From assembly GCA_022394755.1 (NCBI GenBank), contig JAGFCA010000089.1:19723-83722 (forward strand): a DNA stretch of 64,000 bases. Reading direction: 5' to 3'. This stretch comes from Candidatus Poribacteria bacterium. GTDB lineage: Bacteria > Poribacteria > WGA-4E > WGA-3G. Positions 44,882 through 53,660 of this stretch are shown in pieces. Positions within the stretch are counted from its first letter, which is position 1; each line of letters opens with the position of its first letter. The notes under the pieces are model-generated. The model was given only the letters and a program-made list of their open reading frames with translations, made no database searches and was not told the DNA's origin. The translations under genes were made by a program, and so were the position numbers.

Positions 44882-45736
44882 ATGAAACCTAATTTATTAA
44901 GTATGATTGTCTGTGTTGTAATAATTGCATCAATGGTAATTATTACTGCGTGTTTTGAGAAAGATGTAGTTGAGGATGTTATTGGTCAACCTGTTGAAAC
45001 TACACCTGAACCCGTTGAAACAACCCCGGAACCTCCAACTGCCGAACCTGAGATTAATACGGAAGTTACACCACCAGAAGAAACAGTTCCACCAGAAATG
45101 ACTACTGAAGTTTCACCCCCGGTTGTAGAAACACCTGAGATGACCGTTGAGGTATCACCACCTGATGAAGAAACCACACCAGAGATGCCTGTTGAACCAG
45201 AAATGACCGTAGAGATGGATCCTGAACCAACAATGGAGGAAACAACCCCTGAACCAGATCCATTACCCCTTGGAGATGGGTTGGCAATTGGAGCAACTGC
45301 ACCTGAGTTCTCTCTTCCTGATGCTGACGGAACGATCTACTCTCTTTCCAATTATGCAGGACAGAAGTTGGTAATAGCATTTTATGCCACATCCACCTGA
45401 CCAGTCTGTCAAGGGCAGCTCAGTGAGCTGCGAGATGGATATCAAAATATAAAGAATGCTGGTGCTGCAGAACTAATTGCGATTAGTAGTGATACAAAAA
45501 TTGGTGCTGGAAACTCTCGAGATAAAATTAATAATGCCTATCCTGTCCTAAGCGATGAGGATTTAGTGACTATTAATGCCTACAATGTTCTTCAAGCACC
45601 TGCTAATATTTTTGCACGTCCTGCAACATTCATTATTAATGAAAATGGTAAAATTGCGTGGAGTGATGTTGGTGAAAGGTTCGGACATCGTACAAGATCA
45701 GCACAGATTATTGATGGATTAAATAGTCTTGAGTAG
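44882..45736 (+). CDS. redoxin lipoprotein, candidate selenoprotein (U-x-x-C)
   Basis: One frame of 284 codons has a single internal TGA (45398-45400, codon 173). It starts with a lipoprotein signal (MIVCVVIIASMVIITAC), then about 90 residues of Pro/Glu/Thr-rich linker, then an AhpC/TSA-type thioredoxin fold. The fold shows IGATAPEFSLPDADG, KLVIAFYATST, the TGA, PVCQGQLSELRDGY, NAYPVLSDEDL and RPATFIINENG. The active site is U-P-V-C in place of the CxxC of TlpA/ResA-like redoxins. The TGA is followed by a GCAGCTC/GAGCTGC hairpin. Likely role: envelope thiol-disulfide reduction or peroxide removal. ATG 44882 (AAGGAG 8 nt upstream) is preferred to 44876. Confidence 0.88.
45415..45431 (+). promoter_or_regulatory. 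candidate bacterial SECIS hairpin
   Basis: GCAGCTC-AGT-GAGCTGC is a perfect 7-bp, GC-rich stem with an AGU loop, 15-31 nt after the in-frame TGA. The GU in a small loop at this distance is what SelB-dependent elements show. The sequence is unrelated to the HMA hairpins but has the same geometry. Confidence 0.8.
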
Positions 45737-45790
45737 TTGTCTTTTTATCTGTATGATTCTGTGTTGAATACAGAACAATAATTCTTAGAT

Positions 45791-45829
45791 GATATAATAG
45801 GAGAGTAATATATCCTCTCCTATTATATC
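45791..45829. terminator. 15-bp perfect hairpin after the redoxin gene
   Basis: GATATAATAGGAGAG and CTCTCCTATTATATC pair perfectly around a 9-nt loop, 55 bp after the redoxin stop. There is no clear T-run on either side, so it may be a weak terminator or mRNA stabiliser. Confidence 0.65.
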
Positions 45830-45864
45830 TAATCATTCAAATTACTGATGGTAGATAAATCATA

Positions 45865-46470
45865 ATGATACCAACTAAATTCAACTTTCTTATCATTTCT
45901 TTTTATATTATACCATTCATCATTATATCACATATACTGTTAGGATGCGGTTCAGATGAAATCAATTTAGAAGATAATAAGGAGCAAATCCCAAGTATTA
46001 AAATTGAACGAGTTCCTATCGAAGGTTCAGGATGGATAGTAGATTTTGACGATGAAGAATTAGAGAAAAGTATCCTGGACGACACAGCCTTGTTTAGATT
46101 GGCAGCTGATCCACCACCTAAGAATGACTTAGCAATCATTGTACAATTTCTCCGATTACAGGAAGTTGAAGATAGTTCAGGTAAAATCGCACCAATTGGG
46201 TTTGATAAAACACATTGGGTGGTGATAAGAAAGTTAAAAAGGAATTCAGGACTTTTTTACGCAAGTATATCGCATACTGATCAAGTCTCTGTCCGAAAAT
46301 TACCTATGATCTCAGTTATTGGAAAAGGTAGAATATTAGATATAGAGAAACTTCAAAAATCTCTACCGGCTACTTCATACAATGGAATTCTTATAACGAA
46401 GGATTATGATTTTCCAATATATGGGTTAGGTGATCCATCTACTATTATATTGGACGATAAGTGGAAATAA
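45865..46470 (+). CDS. hypothetical lipoprotein, 201 aa
   Basis: I do not recognise the family. The N-terminus is a lipoprotein signal (long hydrophobic stretch ending HILLGC at about residue 28), so the mature protein is probably anchored at the envelope. The mature part is acidic at first (DDEELEKSILDD), then carries SASISHTDQV-like beta segments (LFYASISHTDQVSVRKLP) and ILITKDYDFPIYGLG. There is no catalytic motif I can name. It stands downstream of the redoxin gene behind a hairpin, so linkage is uncertain. Confidence 0.65.
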   Translation: MIPTKFNFLIISFYIIPFIIISHILLGCGSDEINLEDNKEQIPSIKIERVPIEGSGWIVDFDDEELEKSILDDTALFRLAADPPPKNDLAIIVQFLRLQEVEDSSGKIAPIGFDKTHWVVIRKLKRNSGLFYASISHTDQVSVRKLPMISVIGKGRILDIEKLQKSLPATSYNGILITKDYDFPIYGLGDPSTIILDDKWK

Positions 46471-46593
46471 ACGGTTTATAATTCTAAGCAACTTAGGTAT
46501 AAAAGTAATCGGCAAAACTGCATAAGATTCGGCATGGAATCAACATTTATATACCTAATCCTATGATAGGATACTTATCGTGTCAAGGGTATG

Positions 46594-47367
46594 TTATACA
46601 TTCTCAACAGCATTAAAGAAATCTGTGTTTGAGGCACTAAACCCATATTGTTGTTCTACCTCACGGATAGTTATCTCAGTCGTAAATAAATTCTCATAAG
46701 TATCAGGAAACTCAACACCAGTGGTTGCATCGCGTAGGATAATCATATTGTACCCATATCTTGACATAGACCTGATACCGTAATCCCTTCCCATTACACA
46801 CCAGTTTGTTGCAAATCCAGCATAAATTAAGTGAAGTATCCGTTTTTCTTCAAGGAGATCTTGAAGTTGTTGTCCGGTTGCAATGACATAGTCTTCATCT
46901 CTTACCTCAATAGCAGGAGACATTGATAGTTGGGAAGCAAGTTTATCCCAATGTACCCCAATCCCAGGGGGTTGGTTTCTCGGACCACGGTAGATATTGT
47001 AATCCCCTTGTCGACCTCGAAACTCAGATGGTGGCCAGGATGGAGGTGTAGAGGGTGCAGGTGGTTTGTGTCGTTTTAGCTGTGGATATTGTTCTGCAAC
47101 GGGAGGGGATGGACCATGAATAATCGTCATACCTACATTACGAGCAGCATCAATAACCGGAACAATACAATCAATAGTTACCTGTTTAGCACGTTCAATC
47201 CATGTTTCAATGAAATGGACATTCCATAAATCTACAAGTATCAATGCAGTTTCTTGAATAGGCAACGGCATATCGAACTCACGTCGAATGAATGCTGTTT
47301 CACGACATGGTTCATCTGCAGGTGTACTATCTTGAAAATATCGAACACGTAGATCAAGTTTTTTCAT
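46594..47367 (-). CDS. isochorismatase-family cysteine hydrolase
   Basis: This 257-residue member of the isochorismatase-like superfamily has the first catalytic Asp in ALILVDLWNVHF. A central Lys is expected but not clear. The nucleophile Cys is in AGFATNWCVMGRDYGIRSMS, and DATTGVEFPDT follows. The superfamily includes nicotinamidases, carbamoylases and isochorismatases; substrate unknown. The start overlaps the stop of the upstream M16 gene by 4 bp (ATGA), so it is the last gene of a three-gene leftward operon. Confidence 0.85.
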   Translation of the reverse strand: MKKLDLRVRYFQDSTPADEPCRETAFIRREFDMPLPIQETALILVDLWNVHFIETWIERAKQVTIDCIVPVIDAARNVGMTIIHGPSPPVAEQYPQLKRHKPPAPSTPPSWPPSEFRGRQGDYNIYRGPRNQPPGIGVHWDKLASQLSMSPAIEVRDEDYVIATGQQLQDLLEEKRILHLIYAGFATNWCVMGRDYGIRSMSRYGYNMIILRDATTGVEFPDTYENLFTTEITIREVEQQYGFSASNTDFFNAVENV

Positions 47368-49505
47368 TGAGATGTCTCAAAGAGGGATTCATTCAATTCA
47401 ACATTAATCTCAACAGAATTTAATCGTGATTCTGTATATACTTCTCCATTGACATTCTGTATAACATTGTATGCGATCTGAATTCCACCAACGTCTCTAT
47501 AATCCGAGAAGATTGTCTCTTTATCCATACTCGTCCCCAATTCTGTTTCACTAAATGCATACTTTAGAATTAGATTCGTTTCATTACTTACATATATCTT
47601 TAGCGATTCCCCAGAAGGTTGCGTTAAGAGAAGCACTGAAACAACATTTTCATCTAACTCTTCAGAACCAGAATATTGAATAGGAATGTCATTGTTGGAT
47701 AAATTCTGAAGAAGAGGAATAACATCTCTAAAAGTAACATCTTTCAATGAAACAACCATTTCAGGCGGTAATGGTTGACTCCCCATAGGAGAATCCATGA
47801 TTGCAGATTCCCCATTGAAAAGTATAGACATATTACCTTGTGGTGTTACCATATCTTGGCGCAATTTATCTGGATACAATGAGGATACCTTTATATCCAT
47901 CTCTATTCCACCCATTTGTGCAAATTTTGCTTTCCCTTGAGACACAACTGAAGTTACATCTTTAATAGCCTCCCAACCACCATGAGCATTAACGACTGCA
48001 GCAAGAATTTCCTTTGCTTTTATAAAATCTGCTTCACTGGCTTCAGGTATAGGTTCAATAGGTGGTGGTTCGGGTAGTCTAATTTCTATATCATTAACAT
48101 CACCGAATTCGTCTAAGGGTCGGTCAAAATTCTCCTTATTACCAACAGTGACTATCGTCAGAGCATCAGGATGTAGGTATTTTTGAGCAACCATTTGAAC
48201 ATCTACAGCCGTGACTTTAGCAATATTATCGGTAAATGTTTCAAGAAACCCAGGTGCAAATCCACGATAATCTAACATCATCTGTTGAAATGCAATTTGA
48301 GAACTACTCTCGAAACTAAAAACAAAGGAATTAATAAGTGAATCTTTTGTACGGTTTAACTCTTCCTCAGATACAGGTGAATCACGCATCCCTTGGATAA
48401 TATCAATTATGAGGGTAATTGCTTCAGAAGTCTTTTCAGCACGTGTTTGTGAATATGCAAAAAACTCCCCCGGATTGGTATATAGGCTTGTTTGCATCAT
48501 ACTTCCAACCATATAAGCAAGACCATGTTTTTCTCGTACCTGACTCATTAATCGTGAAGTAAAACCACCTTCGCCAAGAATATCATTCATTACACGTAAT
48601 GCGAACAGATCTGGAAAATCAGGTTTACGTTTTATACCTATATGTCCAATCAACATTGTTGTTTGGGGTAATTCTTTATGAATATAATGAACCGAAGAGG
48701 AACGTTCCCTTTCAACATTTTTGATATCTGGGATATCAATCTCTGATTTCTCCCATCCTTCAAAGGCATTCTCAAGTTTTGTGATTAACGATTCTGTTTC
48801 AAAATCCCCTGTAATAGAAAGCATGATATTGTTTGGGTGAAAATACATTGAATGGAATTTTTTTAGATCCTCGACAGATATACTCTCCACAGTCTCTATT
48901 TCTGAATACCAACCAAAAGGATGATCTTTTCCGAATAAGATTTCAGAAAAGTTGCGCCATGCTAATTGGATTGGGTTATCATTCCTTCTTCGGATACCTT
49001 CAATAGCTTGTTGCTTGCGTAAATCTAATTTCTCTTCTCGAAATGCTGGGTTACGTAATACGTCTGCGAAAATTTCTAAACCTTTATCAATATCCTCTGC
49101 TAATGTAGATAGACTTACAGAACCGTATTCAGGAGACATACCAATCTCAACAGATGCTGCCATAGATTCAAGTTCTTCATTTAATGCATCAGGTTCACGG
49201 GATACAGTTCCCCCAGTACGCATCACACTTGCAAAAATAGAAGCCAATCCAATTTTATCTGCGGGGTCGTAGATTGTGCCAGTTTTCACAAGACCACTGA
49301 TGTCAAACACAGGTAACTCGTTGTCTTCAATTAAATACAACTCCATACCGTTTGATAGGGTATGTTTTTGTGGAACAGGTGGTTTAAACTGTATAGGTTC
49401 ATAGATAAGTTCATCATGTGGTTTTGCATTAATAGAAGATGAACCGAAAATTATTAAACATAGAATGAGTGAACCAGAAATTATTCTTATAGATTTTGTT
49501 GACAT
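47364..49505 (-). CDS. M16 peptidase-like protein lacking the zinc motif
   Basis: This 713-residue protein has a signal peptide and two M16 (pitrilysin-type) domains. At the HxxEH position the sequence reads FASVMRTGGTVS...LNEELESMAA with no His pair, so it is probably the non-catalytic partner. A region of about 200 residues is added at the C-terminus, rich in beta strands (GGWEAIKDVTSVVSQGKA, then SLYPDKLRQDM), recalling LolA-like outer-membrane lipoprotein-sorting folds. It follows the catalytic M16 gene by 2 bp. Pairing of active and inactive subunits is known in bacterial M16B heterodimers. Confidence 0.85.
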   Translation of the reverse strand: MSTKSIRIISGSLILCLIIFGSSSINAKPHDELIYEPIQFKPPVPQKHTLSNGMELYLIEDNELPVFDISGLVKTGTIYDPADKIGLASIFASVMRTGGTVSREPDALNEELESMAASVEIGMSPEYGSVSLSTLAEDIDKGLEIFADVLRNPAFREEKLDLRKQQAIEGIRRRNDNPIQLAWRNFSEILFGKDHPFGWYSEIETVESISVEDLKKFHSMYFHPNNIMLSITGDFETESLITKLENAFEGWEKSEIDIPDIKNVERERSSSVHYIHKELPQTTMLIGHIGIKRKPDFPDLFALRVMNDILGEGGFTSRLMSQVREKHGLAYMVGSMMQTSLYTNPGEFFAYSQTRAEKTSEAITLIIDIIQGMRDSPVSEEELNRTKDSLINSFVFSFESSSQIAFQQMMLDYRGFAPGFLETFTDNIAKVTAVDVQMVAQKYLHPDALTIVTVGNKENFDRPLDEFGDVNDIEIRLPEPPPIEPIPEASEADFIKAKEILAAVVNAHGGWEAIKDVTSVVSQGKAKFAQMGGIEMDIKVSSLYPDKLRQDMVTPQGNMSILFNGESAIMDSPMGSQPLPPEMVVSLKDVTFRDVIPLLQNLSNNDIPIQYSGSEELDENVVSVLLLTQPSGESLKIYVSNETNLILKYAFSETELGTSMDKETIFSDYRDVGGIQIAYNVIQNVNGEVYTESRLNSVEINVELNESLFETSQ

Positions 49506-49507
49506 TG

Positions 49508-51025
49508 TTATTCACTCTCCTCCCCTTCTGTCTCAGTAATCTCAGATTGTTCCTTCTTTACTATAGTAGCCACGGTACGATTAGATTTTTTGAAATAGGT
49601 ATTGGCAGTCTTCATAATATCTTCAGGCGTAATCTCATACATTTTCTTTCGCCAATTTAGAATATATCGCCAATCCCCCGCAATACCTTCATAGAAAGTA
49701 AGCTGGTTTGCCATACCTGCATTAGAACTTAATCCGCGTATAAAAGATGCATCAATTTGCTTAAGGATTCTTTTAAATTCTTTCTCCTCTACAGGTTCAG
49801 TTTTTAGACGTTCTAACTCAGCATAAATTGCCTTTTCTACATCAGCCGTGGTATTGGGTGAGCGTGGAGTAGCACTAACGACGAAAAGATTGTCATAACG
49901 AGCTCCAGGATATCCGTTGATTGTATTGGCAGAAACAGCAATTCCTTCTTCGACAATGTTTTTGTAGAAACGTGATGTACGTCCATCAGACAAAATAGCA
50001 CTAATCATGTCAAACACATAATCATCAAAGTTAGGTATTGTTGGTTTATGAAAACCAATCATCATTTGGGGTTCAGCATCATACTCAACTTCAATTCTTC
50101 GTTCTCCCTCTTGCATTGGTTCATCTACAGTAACCTCTTTAGGAAGAGGCTGTGAAGGAATGTCTCCAAAGTATTTATCAATCAATTCAATTGTTTTTTC
50201 GATGTTGATGTCCCCTACAATGACCATAACAGAGTTATTTGGAGCATAATGTATTTTGAAGAATTCTTCTGCCTTTTTTCTATTAAGCATTGCAATGTCA
50301 GAGGGCCATCCAATTATCGGCATTCCATATGGATGTGCTGTGAAGGCGGATGCCATAAACTGCTCATACAGTTTTCCTCCAGGACGGGAATCCACACTCA
50401 TTCTCCGTTCTTCTTTTACGGCTTCCCTCTCGACATAAAATTGCCGTAAGACGTTATTTTTTAGTCTATCTGATTCAAGCATCGCCCATAATTCCAGTTT
50501 ATTTGATGGTAATTCAACAGTATAAATCGTATAGTCAACTGATGTACCAGCATTGAATCCAGTACTGCCGTGTTGGGTGTAGATCTCTGTATATTCACCA
50601 GCAATAGTCCATTCATCAGCCATTTCTTGCTGTTTAGTTAAGGCTTCTTCAAACTCTTTGATCTTATTCTCATCTGCTCTGGATCCTTTTGCACGTTCGT
50701 TATCTAACGCGTCTCCAATTCGATCAATTTCTGCAAGTATTACTTTTTCTTGGTCATAATCTTTCGTACCAATAGTATTTGTACCCTTAAACAGCATATG
50801 CTCTAACATATGTGCAATACCTCGTGCATCATCAGACTCATCTACTGAACCAGCTTTAAAAAGAATATAAGGTGCAATTGTAGGGGAGGTATGACGCTCA
50901 ATCATCAATAATTTCAGACCATTTGGATAGAGATGTTCGACGACTCTGTCTTCAAGGTCTTGTGCTGATGCGATTACTGGTAAGATCATCAGTAGTAGCA
51001 TCAGAAATCCGTGTATATATTTCAT
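49508..51025 (-). CDS. M16 family zinc metallopeptidase
   Basis: This 505-residue exported peptidase has a signal peptide (FLMLLLMILPVIASA). The inverted zinc motif HMLEH sits in ARGIAHMLEHMLFKGT (His, Glu and His ligands present), with the third-ligand Glu region VEREAVKEERRM. Family members degrade peptides in the periplasm or process proteins. It is the first gene of the leftward M16-M16-isochorismatase operon. A Lys/Glu-rich insert (ERAKGSRADENKIKEFEEAL) lies after the zinc motif. Confidence 0.92.
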   Translation of the reverse strand: MKYIHGFLMLLLMILPVIASAQDLEDRVVEHLYPNGLKLLMIERHTSPTIAPYILFKAGSVDESDDARGIAHMLEHMLFKGTNTIGTKDYDQEKVILAEIDRIGDALDNERAKGSRADENKIKEFEEALTKQQEMADEWTIAGEYTEIYTQHGSTGFNAGTSVDYTIYTVELPSNKLELWAMLESDRLKNNVLRQFYVEREAVKEERRMSVDSRPGGKLYEQFMASAFTAHPYGMPIIGWPSDIAMLNRKKAEEFFKIHYAPNNSVMVIVGDINIEKTIELIDKYFGDIPSQPLPKEVTVDEPMQEGERRIEVEYDAEPQMMIGFHKPTIPNFDDYVFDMISAILSDGRTSRFYKNIVEEGIAVSANTINGYPGARYDNLFVVSATPRSPNTTADVEKAIYAELERLKTEPVEEKEFKRILKQIDASFIRGLSSNAGMANQLTFYEGIAGDWRYILNWRKKMYEITPEDIMKTANTYFKKSNRTVATIVKKEQSEITETEGEESE

Positions 51026-51149
51026 AATAACTTCCGAGTTTTACTCATTTTGTTTAGTAGAATGTAATTATTCCGAAGTTTGTATAATTATATATTCAAA
51101 TGAACAGATTTATAACTTTCTTACGAAATAACGACTTAGACAAAAAGAA

Positions 51150-51171
51150 GCCCCGATAGGAATACCGGAGC
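51150..51171 (-). terminator. rho-independent terminator after the rubredoxin-like gene
   Basis: On the minus strand GCTCCGGTA and TATCGGGGC pair (two G-U pairs) around TTCC, followed by TTCTTTTTG. It lies 9 bp after the stop at 51180 and separates that gene from the M16 operon. Confidence 0.82.
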
Positions 51172-51179
51172 GTTCTTTC

Positions 51180-51437
51180 TTATTCTTTATTTATATCCCC
51201 AAGCAATCCTACCAAAGCGAATCTAATATGTGATGAAAGTGCAGAATTCTCTGCTCTAAGATCAGCACCTTCTTCATCTGGATACATTACATGAGCAGCT
51301 ACAGCTCTCTTGACCCATCTTTCTGCTCTATCATCATAAGGAATATATTTTTCTTTAGGTGCAGTACATGCAGGACATTCATCAGGGGGTTCATCTGCTT
51401 CTTTCCACAAATAACCACAAGCTATACATACAAACAT
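51180..51437 (-). CDS. rubredoxin-like zinc-ribbon protein
   Basis: This 85-residue protein begins with a rubredoxin-type metal knuckle pair: VCIACGYLW, then DECPACTAPKEKY, giving four Cys for Fe or Zn. The C-terminal half (AERWVKRAVAAHVMYPDEEG) is helical and not typical of rubredoxin. It may be an electron carrier for a rubrerythrin-like or peroxidase partner, or a zinc-ribbon adaptor. The ribosome site is AAGG upstream of ATG 51437. It is monocistronic with its own terminator. Confidence 0.78.
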   Translation of the reverse strand: MFVCIACGYLWKEADEPPDECPACTAPKEKYIPYDDRAERWVKRAVAAHVMYPDEEGADLRAENSALSSHIRFALVGLLGDINKE

Positions 51438-51573
51438 AGAAGAGACCTTCCTATAAGTATTAAATCATATATGAAATATACTATATTTCATATACTAATA
51501 TTATCAAATTCTTTATTGATATGCAAGATAATAAGTAATGATTCAGGAATTAAATTTTTTGTACAAGGACAAG

Positions 51574-53643
51574 TTATTCTGCTGTTTCAATTTCTGGTTC
51601 ATTTAATTTATCTTTTAATTCTGAGATTTGGTCTCGTAAAGTTGCTGCAAGTTCAAAGTCGAGTTCAACAGCAGCTTTTTGCATCTGACGCGTAAGATCA
51701 ACGACAATCGTATCTATTTCTTCAATACTACTCTCTTCAATTATATCAGGAAAATCTGGTTCGTTCTTATCAGTCACATATTCTTCATGTGATTCAGCAA
51801 TTAGCATCTCAATTGCCTTTTGAATGGTTGCAGGGGTAATATCATTCTCTTGATTGTATGCCAGTTGTATTTCTCTTCGTCTCTTTGTCTCAGCAATAGC
51901 TTCTGCCATAGCTTCAGTGATGGTGTCCCCGTATAATAACACTTGTCCATCGACATTTCTGGCAGCACGACCAGATGTTTGAACCAGTGAAGTAACCGAA
52001 CGTAGAAACCCAGGACGGTCCGCATCCAGAATTGCAACTAAAGACACCTCAGGTAAATCAAGACCTTCTCGTAATAGGTTAATTCCAATTAACACATCAT
52101 ATTCACCCTTCCGTAGTTCCATTAGAATCCGTGCGCGATCAAATACATCAATCTCAGAATGCATATAATTAGCACGTATTCCTGCTTCAATTAGATATTC
52201 ACTTAGATCCTCTGCCATCCGTTTTGTTAATGTGGTGACAAGAACTCTCTGCTTCATTTTTACCCGTTCATGTATTTTACCTATTAGATGGTCAATTTGA
52301 CCTTTAACGGGATGTATAGAAACTTGTGGATCTATCAATCCAGTAGGTCGGATGATCTGTTCAACAATTTGTCCACCCTCTTCCATTTCATAACTACCGG
52401 GTGTTGCTGAAACATAAATTACTTGATTTAAGTATCTCTCAACCTCTTCAAATTGTAATGGACGGTTATCTAATGCAGAGGGTAAACGAAACCCATAATC
52501 AACAAGAGTAAGTTTTCTGGCTCTATCTCCACGATACATCCCCTTTAATTGTGGTATAGTAACATGGGATTCATCAATAAACAGCATAAAATCTTCTGGA
52601 AAATAATTTAGCAGACAATAGGGAGCTTCACCAGGATTCAAACCTGTTAAATGTCTTGAATAATTCTCAATGCCTGAACAATATCCAACTTCCCTTAACA
52701 TTTCCAAATCATAACGCGTACGTTGTTCTATGCGTTGTGCTTCTAACAATTTATTTTCTTTTTCAAATGTCACAATTCGTTCTTGTAGTTCAAGTTCTAT
52801 ATTAACCAATGCTTCTTCGAAAATATCATCATCAGTCATAAAGTGTTTAGCGGGGTAGATCTCAAGTGATTCTTGTTTATCAAGTATTTCTCCAGTAATA
52901 GTGTTGATTTCACAAATTCTATCAACTTCATCACCAAACAACTCAATTCTGTATGCACTTTCACTATAGGCTGGAAATACTTCGACAACGTCACCTCTTA
53001 CCCTGAATGTTCCTTGCCAGAAGTCAACATCATTCCTAACATATTGTATATCAATTAATGATCGTAGCAATTCATCTCGTCTGATAGACATCCCGATATT
53101 GACATCGACTTTCTGTTTTTCGAATTCACGAGGGGACCCCAGACCGTATAGGCAAGAGACACTTGCCACAATTACAACATCTCTTCTTGACATAAGAGAT
53201 GCAGTAGATGCAAGACGCATCCGTGTAATCTCTTCGTTGATCTGTACATCTTTTTCAATGAAAGTATCAGTGGAAGGAATATATGCTTCAGGCTGGTAAT
53301 ATTGGTAATCACTTACGAAATAGTGTATGGCATTATGCGGGAAGAAAGTTTTAAATTCGTTATATAATTGAGCAGAGAGAGTTTTATTTGGAGAAATCAC
53401 CAAAGTTGGTCGCTGTATATTTTGAATTACATGTGCCATTGTAAAGGTTTTACCAGAACCAGTAACCCCTAATAATGTTTGTGCTCTATCCTTGCGTAGA
53501 ATCCCTTCTGTCAGTTTTTCTATTGCTTCAGGCTGATCTCCTTGAGGATCAAAATCCGAAACTAATTCAAAGGGTTTTGAAGGCACATCTGGATTTATAT
53601 TTATAGGTGAAACAGTCGGCCTTGCTTCAATATTCTCTCTCAT
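51574..53643 (-). CDS. uvrB: excinuclease ABC subunit B
   Basis: UvrB is the DNA-damage-verifying helicase-like subunit of nucleotide excision repair. The 689 residues match the family. Walker A LGVTGSGKT is near residues 58-66. YQYYQPEAYIPSTDTFIEKD is the beta-hairpin region. Helicase motif II reads MLFIDESH. GINLLREGLDLPEVSLVAILDADRPGFLRS carries motifs V/VI. The C-terminal UVR motif AAVELDFELAATLRDQISELK binds UvrC. The PBP gene starts its reading 17 bp upstream on the same strand (stop 53661), so they may share a transcript. Confidence 0.97.
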   Translation of the reverse strand: MRENIEARPTVSPININPDVPSKPFELVSDFDPQGDQPEAIEKLTEGILRKDRAQTLLGVTGSGKTFTMAHVIQNIQRPTLVISPNKTLSAQLYNEFKTFFPHNAIHYFVSDYQYYQPEAYIPSTDTFIEKDVQINEEITRMRLASTASLMSRRDVVIVASVSCLYGLGSPREFEKQKVDVNIGMSIRRDELLRSLIDIQYVRNDVDFWQGTFRVRGDVVEVFPAYSESAYRIELFGDEVDRICEINTITGEILDKQESLEIYPAKHFMTDDDIFEEALVNIELELQERIVTFEKENKLLEAQRIEQRTRYDLEMLREVGYCSGIENYSRHLTGLNPGEAPYCLLNYFPEDFMLFIDESHVTIPQLKGMYRGDRARKLTLVDYGFRLPSALDNRPLQFEEVERYLNQVIYVSATPGSYEMEEGGQIVEQIIRPTGLIDPQVSIHPVKGQIDHLIGKIHERVKMKQRVLVTTLTKRMAEDLSEYLIEAGIRANYMHSEIDVFDRARILMELRKGEYDVLIGINLLREGLDLPEVSLVAILDADRPGFLRSVTSLVQTSGRAARNVDGQVLLYGDTITEAMAEAIAETKRRREIQLAYNQENDITPATIQKAIEMLIAESHEEYVTDKNEPDFPDIIEESSIEEIDTIVVDLTRQMQKAAVELDFELAATLRDQISELKDKLNEPEIETAE

Positions 53644-53660
53644 ATACTTCCAATCAATAA

